From Chondrus crispus (Eukaryota; Rhodophyta; Florideophyceae; Gigartinales; Gigartinaceae), in contig NW_005179334.1 of assembly GCF_000350225.1 (NCBI RefSeq), positions 372,001 to 436,000 of the forward strand: a stretch of DNA of 64,000 nt, given 5' to 3'. Below, one piece after another: positions 21,101 through 30,235 of the stretch (position 1 is the stretch's first letter; the number at the start of each line of letters is the position of its first letter). Below the pieces are notes generated by a model. That model saw nothing but the letters and a program-made list of their open reading frames with translations, ran no database searches and was not told the origin of the DNA. The translations under genes and the position numbers were made by a program.

Positions 21101-22247
21101 TCCCCCTTCCGGTTGCGGCATCTCGCTGAAACCTGGAACAGCGCTTCGTCTACGAAAGGGTCTCTATGGTCTGAAACAGGCGCCTCGCCTTTGGCATGAG
21201 AAGTGGAAGGACGTTGTGACGTCCTTGGGATTCAAGTCTTTAGTGTCCGACACTTGCATATACAGGAGAGGCAGTGTTTGGGTTTTACTGTACGTTGATG
21301 ATGTCATTGTCATGGGACCAGAGTTGCAAGAGGTCGTCAAAGTGAAGAGAGAACTTGAAGGACGGCTGGACATGAAGGATTTGCAAGAAATGGGCAGTTT
21401 CCTTGGCGTGAACTTTGCTCGTGATGAGGGAGGAGCTTGGCTCTCGCAACGCCAATACTGTACGGAGGTTTTGCTGCGCTTTGGGATTTTCACGTGCAAA
21501 CCAGTATCCACCCCCGCGTGCATCGCTGATGGATGGAATGAGGACTGCTCCGGTCCCTCCGACGTCACAAAGTACCAAGAAATCGTCGGTTCCCTCCTCT
21601 TCCTAGCTACACGCACCCGCCCGGACATCTCGGTTGCTGTGAACCTTCTCAGCCGCCACTGCTCAAGTCCGACCAATGCCAATATGGTCGCGGCAAAGAG
21701 AGTCTTGAGGTATTTGAAGGGTACCATCAAAGTTTCTCTGAGGCTAAACAAGTCTACCGAAGAGCTTAGAGCTTTCTCAGACGCGGACTGGGCAGGGGAT
21801 TGGAAAGACCGAGGGTCGACAACTGGTATGGTGCTCCAGATCGGAGAATGCAGTGTTGTGTGGAAGTCCAGCAAGCAAAAGTGTACTGCCCTCTCGTCGA
21901 CTGAAGCTGAGCACATCGCTCTAAGTGAAACTTGCAAGTAAGTTCTCTGGCTCCGATCGCTGCTAGATGAGTTCACGGAGTCTACAGTACTTACAAAACG
22001 CTCTCTGACCAAGATATTTGAAGACAACCAGACCACAATCCGCTGGGGAACTGTCCGTGTTCGCAACTCAAAGCATGTGGCTGTTCGCAGAAATTTCGTC
22101 AAGGAACAGGTCCGGATTGGTGTTGTTCAGTTGGTGTATTGTCCCTCTGCAGAGATGACTGCAGATGTATTGACAAAGCCTCTCCTTCGCCTGAAGTTCG
22201 AGTTGCACCGCAAAAACCTCGGGATTCTCGATCCCTCAGCGATATAA
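18135..22247 (+). pseudogene. gag-pol: E3 copia gag-pol, interrupted by two in-frame stops
   Basis: Starts at ATG 18135 and stays in one frame to the TAA at 22245-22247. Gag (residues 1-240) ends in a CFTCNEVGHLACNC knuckle (CX2CX4HX4C). Protease has DSGASDH near residue 289. Integrase has an HHCC site (435-495), Asp in HSDVCGPM, Asp in HCDGGGEY and Glu in GMAERTNRT. RT has YVDD near base 21292. RNase H has SDADWAGD, TEAEH and EDNQT. The stops are TAG at 20820 (where a Trp is usual, after DHGT) and TAA at 21939 (after LSETCK, where Glu is usual). Without both stops it would be a standard copia polyprotein of about 1370 residues. Either the stops are read through or this copy depends on other copies. 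Confidence 0.93.
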
Positions 22248-22261
22248 TGAACAAAGGGAGG

Positions 22262-22676
22262 GGTTGATGTGTTGTCCATTTATCGACGTGGCCTGCTGTG
22301 GGGACGCATGTGTGAGTAACAAGGGTATGAGAGCGCAGATGCGTTGAATTAGTACAAAATTGGATGGCTAACGCGAGAAAGGACGACGAATTCAGGGTAC
22401 TGGATTTTGATATGTTTACGTGGAACAAATTAGATCGTAACGTGTTCACAGAGTGGGATAATGAGCTTATCGTGAGCCCATTAGTCGCACACTGTATTAT
22501 TGTTTGATGGCCCCCGCTGATAGTGCCATATGTGTGTTTATCTGCAGAGTTTAGGTGGGTTTTCCTCTGCTACAATTACCTATAAGTACTGAGTCAAATA
22601 AAGTCAGAGCGACCAGAGACTATCGCTCATCGATCGACTCAACTCAACTCTTGCTCATCCGCCCCTCTAACCATTT
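22262..22676 (+). repeat. E3 3' LTR (415 bp)
   Basis: Matches the 5' LTR over 414 of 415 positions, with G instead of T at the first base. The TSD TTGAC follows at 22677. Confidence 0.93.
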
Positions 22677-22840
22677 TTGACATGTTGTCATTGACGCAAT
22701 TTGGACCTCCGACTGCACCGAAACTTTGGAAATGTTGTGTGAGCCTGACGTCAGTTGGGGCAAATCCTGCAAGGCGTATAGACACAGTCTAAGTAGTGTG
22801 CCAATCTAATCGCACCACTGCCGCGCACACTTCCCCGATA
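22677..22840 (+). repeat. Distal part of FB1 right arm
   Basis: Reverse complement of 14599-14763 with about 7 percent differences, including a diverged 8-9 bp patch near 22783. It resumes exactly where the right arm was cut at 17450. Confidence 0.88.
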
Positions 22841-22886
22841 CAACCGCCCCTTCGACTCGTCAAGGCCTGGCTCGGCAGGGCCTTCG

Positions 22887-23307
22887 TAAGTAGTTAGAGG
22901 GGCAGCTTGGTACAGTACGTTGGCTGGACGTGAGGGCTACAGCTGGTAGGCAGGCGCCTTGGTTTGCTTTTATCAGATGCTGTGTTAGTGCTGTGCGTGT
23001 GCCCTGCCTCAATACAGATGGGCGAGGGAGTTCTGCTTAAATGCACTGCTGAAGGTTCATGAAAGAACAAAGGAACATACGGATGTGATTCTGTGCTACA
23101 TTATTTGTTTGTGGGGAGCACGACATAATTACACAGGAGAGAGTGCATTCAGACTGCATCGGCCATGCAATAATTGCATTCAACTGAGTTCGATGATCAG
23201 AAGCAGGTTGCATTGCTGGTGTACTGCCATGCAATTATAGGAGATCAACCAGTAATGATAGACATGCATTGCTGTGATACACGTGTGCAAAGCATATTTA
23301 ATACTCT
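22887..23307 (-). repeat. E4 3' LTR (421 bp)
   Basis: On the minus strand it begins AGAGTATTAAATATGC after the purine tract AAAAAGGGA and ends CTCTAACTACTTA. It is nearly identical to 28000-28420. Confidence 0.92.
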
Positions 23308-23328
23308 TCCCTTTTTGAGATAAACCGA

Positions 23329-24905
23329 CTAGCCCAAAGGGGCATTGGAAGATCTTGATTCTGTGTTGTCAAACTGGAGCGGTAGAGTTCCATCGAAGAG
23401 CATGAGTTGCAGAGTCTCGGCTAACGGGCTGTCACGCGTCGTCAATGGATCAGCCGGATTCGCTGAACCAGGTATCCAAACAACTCTGTTAAGCTGATGT
23501 GTTTCGAAATGATAGCGCAGTAGTGACACATCCGCAATTATCGACTTATCCTGAGGTGTACGGCACGTCCAGAGCGATGAAAAAAGGTCTTTGGAGTCGA
23601 CAACGACACAAGGATGGAGCTTTGTGTCAAGCAAATGTTTGTAGACCTGTGCAATCAATTTCCTTTGATCGATGGCTTCACCTGCTGCGAGTACCTCTGC
23701 TGAGGCAATAGATTTGGTAGGCCTCTGGGAAAGATGGGTAGTCCACGCAATAGTGTGCATGTGAGAACCATGCGATAGAGATCCAATCAGCAGTCCGCCG
23801 ACATATCCAAGCTGACTATAATCTGAGGGCCGTCCAGCATCTGCAAATAGAACAATAGTGAGTGGATGGGGTCCTCTTGACACTGGCTTCGAAAACGTGG
23901 TGACATTTCCATACTGCTTAACTACTTTCAACATAGTACATTGCTTGATGATGTCATGTACAGTAGCGGACCCTTTTGTCCGCTGCAAATGACTGGACGT
24001 GAATGATGCGAAAGGACTCACTGTTGTCCCTAGAAATCCTAGCTTTCCATTAATTGACTGGAAAGAAAACAGCTCAACTGAATTTAGAATATCCTCTGGG
24101 CTTTTTCTGCGGAGTCTTGTCAACGTGTGCGGTGATATGGCTTTGAGTTTCTCCTCGGCTGATAACCTGATCGTACCGTTGTCTTCTTGCTCGATAACCA
24201 TTCCAAAAAAATTGAACTTACCAGGGAGATGTACAAGAGTTCCAATTCTGTAAAATGATGATAAATCATGAACAAACGCTTTTCTGTCTGCATCGCATCC
24301 TGCGATCAATAAATCGTCCACCACTTTGGCGACAATTAGCTTCAGCACTCCATTGTGCTTTTGAAAGAAGAGCTGAGGTACATAGGCAACAACATCAAGA
24401 CCCATGCGCAGTAGTGTAGTGTCGGAGTGGTTCTGCCATTTGGCATTTGCGTTCACCAAGCTATATGATGCAACTTTCAACAACCAGTAAAAGTGCTTCT
24501 TTGTACTTTCACGTGGGGGTACCACGTACACATCTCTTTGTGCTACACCAGACCGCAAGAAGGCACTTTTGATATCGACCTTGGTTATGAAAAAATTGTG
24601 GAGAGCAGAAATGGAAAGTAGAATTCGCATTCCAAGCGGAGGACACGCTGCTGAATCCGTGCGTAGGTCATTCTTATCATGATCGCGGTTTCCATGAAGG
24701 GCGATCCGAGCTTTGCATGTCTTACTGCCGTCATCTAGATTTTTGATTTTGTAGAGAACGTGGCTGGAAATGATGTTGGCATTGCGAGGTATGTTTGAGA
24801 CATGAATGATGTCGCATGATTTTTTGAACTCTTGTTCTTCAGCTTTGTATGCATTTTCAGTGATGTGGGTAGGCAGTCCTTGTGCTTGATGAAGCATGAA
24901 TTCTT
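23329..24905 (-). CDS. pol: E4 reverse transcriptase and RNase H
   Basis: The open frame extends to 25095 on this strand, but recognisable pol starts at KEFMLHQAQGLPTHITENAY near 24905. The sequence before that is antisense to an inverted RNase H piece. RT has KVDIKSAFL (first Asp), YSLVNANAKWQ where other copia elements have YGLKQAPRQW, and KVVDDLLIAG at the active site (VVDD, not YVDD). RNase H has LFADAGRPSDYSQLGY, a Glu in ASAEVLAAGEAID, VVDSKDLFSS and a late PGSANPADPLT. It ends SSNAPLG. All acidic residues appear present. Confidence 0.85.
23439..23687 (-). repeat. Inverted repeat in E4, left copy (RNase H end)
   Basis: 249 bp of the genuine RNase H coding sequence, repeated in inverted orientation at 24907-25155 with very few differences. 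Confidence 0.88.
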
Positions 24906-24906
24906 T

Positions 24907-25155
24907 CAGCAGGTGAAGCCATCGATCAAGGGAAATTGATTGCACAGGTCTACAAACATTTGCTTGACACAAAGCTCCATCCTTGTGTCGTTGTCGACTC
25001 CAAAGACCTTTTTTCATCGCTCTCGACGTGCCGTACACCTCAGGATAAGTCGATAATTGCGGATGTGTTACTACTGCGCTATCATTTCGAAACACATCAG
25101 CTTAACAGAGTTGTTTGGATACCTTGTTCAGCGAATCCGGCTGATCCATTGACGA
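24907..25155 (+). repeat. Inverted extra copy of RNase H inside E4
   Basis: Reads on the plus strand as AGEAIDQGKLIAQVYKHLL... to SANPADPLTKQL-stop (25166). It stands between integrase and RT, where E10 has its Tudor-like domain. Homology to the genuine copy ends at TTGACGA. The following 200 bp (25167-25369) are unrecognised. Confidence 0.85.
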
Positions 25156-25369
25156 AGCAGTTATAGAAGAATTGTAGATCATGCTGTTTTGAGGAAGTGA
25201 GTTCAGTTCCAGGCTGAATTTTTATATCGGCTGCAAATGCTTGATGTGTAGCGCTGCGGAGGTTCATTGGGTGTACTGATGGGCAACCGGGCATATATGT
25301 AACGTTATCGATTCTGGGTATAGACAGACAATCGCTGGCTGTGCCGCTGTTGGTGTGGTCGGCCTGGGC

Positions 25370-27553
25370 TCAATCACTCTGAGGTGATACATTATTATTG
25401 TTAATGCCATCGAATTGCACATCTGCTTCTGGAGATCTAGAATTATGTTGAGTGTTGGTAGAACAGTCATCATCCAGTTCATCAAGTTCTTGCATCATAG
25501 AACGTTCGCAAACATCTAGCGCTTCCTGGACAGCGGTGGAGAAATCATTTTGTGGCATGAAGGCGTGTCTGGTGTCTTCTATTGCTGCTTGGACATATTT
25601 TCCTTTAGTGCCGGCTACAGTGACTGTTTGCGATTCATGATCAAATTTCAGAACAGTTGTAGGCATGGTCCAATGTCCTCGTTTCTGCTGCGCATGCCTC
25701 AAAGATACCTGAATGGTGTCACCGACTTGCAAATGATTTGTTTTGATCGGCTTGGTACGCAAAATACGGTTGAGCTTTCTCTTTGCGTGGAGCTGCTCAT
25801 GTGCAGCGAGAATGTCCATTGGGAATGTCAGTGGTGAGGAAAGGTTGCCGACCGGGCGGGTGTATCCCTTTGCGAGCTCGTGTGTTGAAGCTATGTCATT
25901 TCCGTATAGATTGTTCGAGATTGGGATAGCCTGTGTTCCGAGAAGGGGCAACGATGTGCTCTGATTTGCAGAGAATAGCCGAAGAAATATATCTCTTATG
26001 ATTCTGTGCTTCGACTCTATAGCATTTTTGCTATGCCGACGAGGAGGGATAGAATGAAATTTGGTCCCATGAGATTTCAGATACCGCAAAAACAGGTCGT
26101 TGTCGAAAGCTTTGTCGCCTATGACAGCGGCTGGTGACCAAAAGGCAGATATCCAACACAACTCGAAAGCCTGAATACAATTATTCATATCGGTACAGGG
26201 AACAACTGAGCCTGTCGAATATCGCGTCTGATAGTCCATCATATGAAAAATGTTAAGGTCGTTCAGAAAAAAGTGGTCAACGCAGACGACATCATTAAAG
26301 TTGGCGGACATATAGCGAAGGGATTGAGATACAACATGACAATGACGACACGATTCCAATAACTGAGAGAGAAATGACACACACTGGTCATCCCAAATCT
26401 TATTTCTCTGCAAGAGAGGCTTGATGTCCCGAAAATTTGAATGGCCGCATGTATGGGCATGTACACGCTGAATAATTTTTTTCTTCTCACTCCATGACAC
26501 TTGAGCTGAAGCCGAAAGGCCGCATATCGCTGTGGACCTTGGGTCATGGACTGAAACGTACTTATCATTAAAAAATTTGTGGCGCGGCAAGTAGCGGTGA
26601 AAATCGTGATCGATCAGTTGCAATGTGTTTGTGTCATTGGATTGTGGTAAAGAAAATTGTAAGAAGTTTCCTTTGCGGTGAATAATGTCAGTACGGCGAG
26701 TTACATTGCGTCCAATTATCCAGGGTGAAGACCCTTCAATTATTAAATGTCGGATTTCCATCTTGACCCCCTGATCGGACAGTAAACTTAGCAACTGAGA
26801 GCCAAGTATTCTTCTGCGCGAGCTGGCATGGTTTCCCGAACCATACTGCCAAAATGGCCTACACGCAACTGTAGCGGGTAGTGGGTCCAATATGCCGTCA
26901 AATGAAGGCATAATTGTGTCCTTCAATTCCAAGAATTCTTCTAGACCCATGCCACTGTACGGAGCGCCGTCATCAATCAGAGGTTCTAGTTGGATTTTCT
27001 CGTCATGGTCTGCGTGAGGGCGAATACTCGAACGGATCTTGGTAGCATTATTGCTGCTGAGACTGACCATATGAAATGTTACTGTACCGGTAGAGCCCCT
27101 ATTAGATTTGGTTTCAATGCATTTTTCCAAGTCATGAGTGACGTCGTTATTGCTGTTCTTACACTCCTTATCGCCCGCCCAATGTCCCTTCTGCTTACAT
27201 GACTTGCAGGTAGAGACCTTCTTTAGGGAAGCTAAATGATCAGGTGATCGGCGATACCTAAACTTTCCATTTTGTGCGCGCGGCGCGCCATAGTGCGGCG
27301 GTGGGCGATAGTGCGAAGAGTTTGCGGTAAGAGTAAAGGAGTTGGCGGGGTTGGCCATCGATGTATGAGACTGAACTTTGTCGAAAGAGCGGATTATCGA
27401 TGCTGAGTCCTCGTACTTGATTTTTTTAAAAAGAATCGAGGCGTTTTCGTGAGATGTTTCCTCGGTATCCGATTTAGGAGCCACGGCTGAGAGGACAGAT
27501 ACTCGCTGAGTGTCCTCTAAACGCGCATTCGCAATCATGATAAATCCGACCAA
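25370..27553 (-). CDS. pol: E4 gag C-terminus, protease and integrase
   Basis: The 727-residue frame starts inside gag (GFIMIANARLEDTQRVSVLS). It has an unusual zinc knuckle, CKSCKQKGHWAGDKEC (CX2CX4HX6C), and a protease with LIDDGAPYSGMG at 26966-26974, where Asp-Asp-Gly replaces the usual Asp-Ser/Thr-Gly. Integrase has an H-H-C-C site (HAHTCGH... CRHCH), Asp in CVDHFFL, Asp in GDKAFDND and Glu in NAIESKHRIIRD. It ends in an Asn/Ser-rich tail at a stop before the inverted insert. The internal ATG is probably not the natural start, because gag is cut off by a 1-bp deletion upstream. Confidence 0.88.
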   Translation of the reverse strand: MVGFIMIANARLEDTQRVSVLSAVAPKSDTEETSHENASILFKKIKYEDSASIIRSFDKVQSHTSMANPANSFTLTANSSHYRPPPHYGAPRAQNGKFRYRRSPDHLASLKKVSTCKSCKQKGHWAGDKECKNSNNDVTHDLEKCIETKSNRGSTGTVTFHMVSLSSNNATKIRSSIRPHADHDEKIQLEPLIDDGAPYSGMGLEEFLELKDTIMPSFDGILDPLPATVACRPFWQYGSGNHASSRRRILGSQLLSLLSDQGVKMEIRHLIIEGSSPWIIGRNVTRRTDIIHRKGNFLQFSLPQSNDTNTLQLIDHDFHRYLPRHKFFNDKYVSVHDPRSTAICGLSASAQVSWSEKKKIIQRVHAHTCGHSNFRDIKPLLQRNKIWDDQCVSFLSQLLESCRHCHVVSQSLRYMSANFNDVVCVDHFFLNDLNIFHMMDYQTRYSTGSVVPCTDMNNCIQAFELCWISAFWSPAAVIGDKAFDNDLFLRYLKSHGTKFHSIPPRRHSKNAIESKHRIIRDIFLRLFSANQSTSLPLLGTQAIPISNNLYGNDIASTHELAKGYTRPVGNLSSPLTFPMDILAAHEQLHAKRKLNRILRTKPIKTNHLQVGDTIQVSLRHAQQKRGHWTMPTTVLKFDHESQTVTVAGTKGKYVQAAIEDTRHAFMPQNDFSTAVQEALDVCERSMMQELDELDDDCSTNTQHNSRSPEADVQFDGINNNNVSPQSD

Positions 27554-27990
27554 AGATTCAGGGAGAGAAGAAGTAGCGCCCTGGTATCGGCATATGCAGC
27601 TTCAAAACGAGATTCGTAGTTAACGAAAGATTCGTTGCTTCCACGAATAGTCTGCAACAAACCGTTAAATTTGTTAAAGGTGTCCATGACAACTGAAAGA
27701 GGGTCACACTTGGAAATACATTTTGCTACAGCCATTGCCCCATCTACAGCAGTAATGTCATCGTCTGGGACTTTTTCAATCAGATGTACTGCTCGACCAA
27801 AAAGCAGAGATTTTATAATAATTCCTTGCAATTCGTTGGGAATCTTGTTGCTGTTCGTCCCCGGTAGCTTGTCGTGAAAGGATTTCCATAGCAGCACTGA
27901 CTTGTAGTATTTTTCTTGCCCTCCTTTGGCGTCGGTCCAAGGAGCATTCTTGATATCCAAAGAAAATTTGGGACGCGAAGGTAGGTCTGG
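27535..27990 (-). pseudogene. gag: E4 gag N-terminal part, start codon and frame lost
   Basis: Reads LPSRPKFSLDIKNAPWTD, then KLPGTNSNKIPNELQGII, as in E8 and E10. Where E10 has ATGGGCCCAGA (start codon inside the primer site), E4 has ATTGGCCCAGA, so the start codon is lost. Compared with E8, one G is missing near 27594 (GCTGCATATG against GCGGCAGTATG), which shifts the frame into the next ORF. Confidence 0.8.
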
Positions 27991-27999
27991 GCCAATAAC
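27986..27999 (-). promoter_or_regulatory. E4 primer-binding site (mutated)
   Basis: GTTATTGGCCCAGA on the minus strand directly after the 5' LTR. It is one substitution from the GTTATGGGCCCAGA of E10. Confidence 0.7.
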
Positions 28000-28420
28000 T
28001 AAGTAGTTAGAGGGGCAGCTTGGTACAGTACGTTGGCTGGACGTGAGGGCTACAGCTGGTAGGCAGGCGCCTTGGTTTGCTTTTATCAGATGCTGTGTTA
28101 GTGCTGTGCGTGTGCCCTGCCTCAATACAGATGGGCGAGGGAGTTCTGCTTAAATGCACTGCTAAAGGTTCATGAAAGAACAAAGGAACATACGGATGTG
28201 ATTCTGTGCTACATTATTTGTTTGTGGGGAGCACGACATAATTACACAGGAGAGAGTGCATTCAGACTGCATCGGCCATGCAATAATTGCATTCAACTGA
28301 GTTCGATGATCAGAAGCAGGTTGCATTGCTGGTGTACTGCCATGCAATTATAGGAGATCAACCAGTAATGATAGACATGCATTGCTGTGATACACGTGTG
28401 CAAAGCATAATTAATACTCT
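28000..28420 (-). repeat. E4 5' LTR (421 bp)
   Basis: Mirror of 22887-23307. Visible differences include CTGCTAAAGG against CTGCTGAAGG and AGCATAATTA against AGCATATTTA. Confidence 0.92.
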
Positions 28421-28920
28421 GCACACGACGCCCAAATTGGGGGTTTCGTATCCCTTCCGACGCTTCTGAGCGCTGTAGTTGGCAAAAAGATCTTTTTTCG
28501 TATCATCCGGAGTATTTTGACACTTAGAAAGCGGATGTAGCTCAGAACGCTCCGGATTCCAACATGGTTTATCCCAAGTTGAGCCTTTAGCAGAAGAAGA
28601 TCTATCTGCGTCCTGCCGTCGGTTATTGTCTCTTTTCTCCTTTCTGGTTTGAAATTTAGTTTTTGGGATCTTCTCTTTGCCGATGTGTTCTTCTCAAATT
28701 CGTTTACCACTTCGGCGCTGAATCCGTGCGGGGCGATCTCACCTTGAGATACCTCAACCGCTATAGCACTTACCCTCGCCTGAAAAAAATTAATACTAGA
28801 GAGCTGAGTGGATGTCTAGCAGTCTCTGGCATCAAAGATCCGCTCTTGGAGTTTAGCAGGTTCGAGCTTGCGGGCAAGCTTATTGATTAAAGATTTACAC
28901 ACCTGTTTATCCTTCATGAC
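28421..28920. other. Unassigned segment between E4 and E5
   Basis: A minus-strand frame (28411-28710, 99 residues, Lys/Arg-rich) starts in this segment, with no recognised domain. This is probably host intergenic DNA or an old repeat. Confidence 0.35.
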
Positions 28921-29075
28921 TGACGGACCGCAACTCTTTTCATCAGACGCTGAAGTGTGCTCTTGTAACGGACTGCAAGGACAGACTGTCCATATCACAG
29001 TCTGTCCGCAACAGTATTTAATAGGAGCGACGGCGACGACGAGTAAAGCCACCCCATGACGATTACGATTCATCA
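28921..29075 (+). repeat. E5 5' LTR (155 bp) with hairpin
   Basis: TGACGGACCG to ACGATTCATCA. It contains a perfect 11-bp hairpin (28979-28989 with 28997-29007, loop CCATATC), followed by AGTATTTAATAGG. Confidence 0.9.
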
Positions 29076-29087
29076 GGTTATGGCCAG
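29076..29087 (+). promoter_or_regulatory. E5 primer-binding site, shortened
   Basis: GGTTATGGCCAG is the initiator tRNA-Met anticodon-arm complement lacking two bases (GG-CC instead of GGGCCC). Confidence 0.6.
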
Positions 29088-29331
29088 CTTCGCCCCACTG
29101 CAAAACTCACCAACAGCCTGACTTCAAACTATATCGCGCTACACGCACACGCAGAGGCACCGCAAACCCAAGCAAACGCCGACCCCCTGCGCACCGCCAA
29201 GCCGGAACGGACAACCCATCGCCGCTCCCACAGCAAATCCGAACCGAATCCTCATCACCCCCTTCCCCACTGCACCCCACAGCACTCCTCTACATCCCTC
29301 CCCGCCCGACTACAACCCCTCACACCTCTAC

Positions 29332-30022
29332 CGTGGATCTCAAAGACATCCCAAAACTTGATCGATCCAACTATGGACCATGGCTCCTCGCTCTCCGATC
29401 CGCAGCGTACACCAACGACGCCATAGAGCACGTTGACGGCAACCCACCGCTTCCCGACAATTAACAAGACCGTAAGGCTCACATGCACGCCAAGCAAACG
29501 CTCATAGGCAAAATGCTAGCCACCATACCCTCAGACATAATTAACCTGCTCCTCATGCCCGACGAGCAGCCAACCCCGTACGACATACTCCAAAAGCTCA
29601 AGGCCCACCTCGACACAACCCACTTCAGCGATCACCTTTATCTCAAGCAACTCGCCGAACAATGTCACATCAAGCCAGGCCAGTCAATATTCGAGTACGT
29701 GAAAAGACACGAACACATCCGTGCACAGATGATCGCAGCAAGATTTCCCGGAAATCGCCAACCCCTCTACTACCGTCGACTTCATGGTCGAAGGACTCAA
29801 AAAATCCCTCTACAGCGGACATTGGCCTCCAACTGCTATCACTGCAACCCAAGGACACCAAAGACTTTGTGCACAAATTTAATCGCATCCAAAATTACCG
29901 CAATGCGATCCAACCCGCCTCCCCATGGCAACACACCACGCCACAAGCCCGGCCGTACCACACGCCTCCACTTAGCGTGCACAAAGGCGCACTATTCACC
30001 GGCCCCTACCAAACCACCCTAA
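29332..30022 (+). pseudogene. E5 gag
   Basis: Starts VDLKDIPKLDRSNYGPWLLAL, the usual copia gag N-terminus. It has a TAA at 29462-29464, then continues MHAKQTLIGKMLATIP and QPTPYDILQKLKAHLD. Near 29745 the frame shifts to FPEIANPSTTVDFMVEGLKKSLY. No zinc knuckle is recognisable before E6. Confidence 0.75.
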
Positions 30023-30035
30023 CCCATGCCGCCAC

Positions 30036-30074
30036 CACATATCAAAAGGTATAACTTATACCTTTTGATATGTG
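30036..30074. repeat. Perfect 39-nt palindrome (19-bp arms, 1-nt loop)
   Basis: CACATATCAAAAGGTATAA (30036-30054), C, then its exact reverse complement (30056-30074). It lies in the E5 gag-pol region, 160 bp before the E6 insertion. Confidence 0.9.
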
Positions 30075-30230
30075 GGTGCACTCGGTGTCGGAGTGTTGGA
30101 GGAGCCTTCAAGGCGCCCCCGACGAGACCCTCCACACCCCCACCTGAGGCGGGCTCCAACCAAGAAGACGCGTGCCAAGGCCCGTGTCTTACAGGACAAC
30201 ATCGCCCCGTCACACAGCGATCCACATGCA

Positions 30231-30235
30231 CATGA
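30231..30235 (+). repeat. TSD of E6 (CATGA), left
   Basis: CATGA is repeated at 37094-37098 directly after the other LTR. Confidence 0.88.

Larger units (their letters stand above)
17451..22676 (+). mobile_element. E3: full-length Ty1/copia element inserted in FB1
   Basis: Two 415-bp LTRs differ, as far as I can see, only at their first base. A 5-bp TSD (TTGAC) flanks them. An initiator-tRNA primer-binding site follows the 5' LTR and a purine tract (AAAGGGAGGGG) precedes the 3' LTR. The body is one long frame broken by two nonsense codons. Low LTR divergence implies a recent insertion, younger than FB1. Confidence 0.95.
14599..22840. mobile_element. FB1: palindromic (foldback-like) unit with two divergent C2H2 genes, split by E3
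   Basis: Left arm 14599-15716 and right arm 16484-17450 plus 22677-22840 are inverted repeats. The right arm is interrupted by E3 and its TSD. The centre (15717-16483) is unique within the unit but has a homologue in FB2. Outer arm segments (about 165 bp) differ at roughly a dozen positions, the middle (gene) segment is identical, and the inner segment is clearly diverged. Ends lie near GTATCG at 14599 and CGATAC at 22840, without an obvious TSD. It may be a foldback-type transposon or a large inverted duplication. Confidence 0.7.
22887..28420 (-). mobile_element. E4: copia-like element of the DDG/VVDD clade, with internal inversion
   Basis: Two 421-bp LTRs (22887-23307 and 28000-28420) differ at about two positions. 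The order on the minus strand is gag, protease, integrase, an inverted RNase H piece, RT and RNase H. No convincing TSD was found (left flank CTTCG, right flank GCACA). The same lineage includes E8 and E10. Confidence 0.9.

Noticed and set aside
22669..22840. Independent copy of a small repeat after E3
   Set aside because: It is the continuation of the FB1 right arm, cut by E3, and not a separate repeat.
22840..22886. TSD for E4
   Set aside because: Flanks CTTCG and GCACA do not match under any reasonable LTR boundary I tried.
24936..25166. Separate plus-strand gene of 76 residues
   Set aside because: It is the inverted RNase H fragment within E4, without a promoter or a complete domain.
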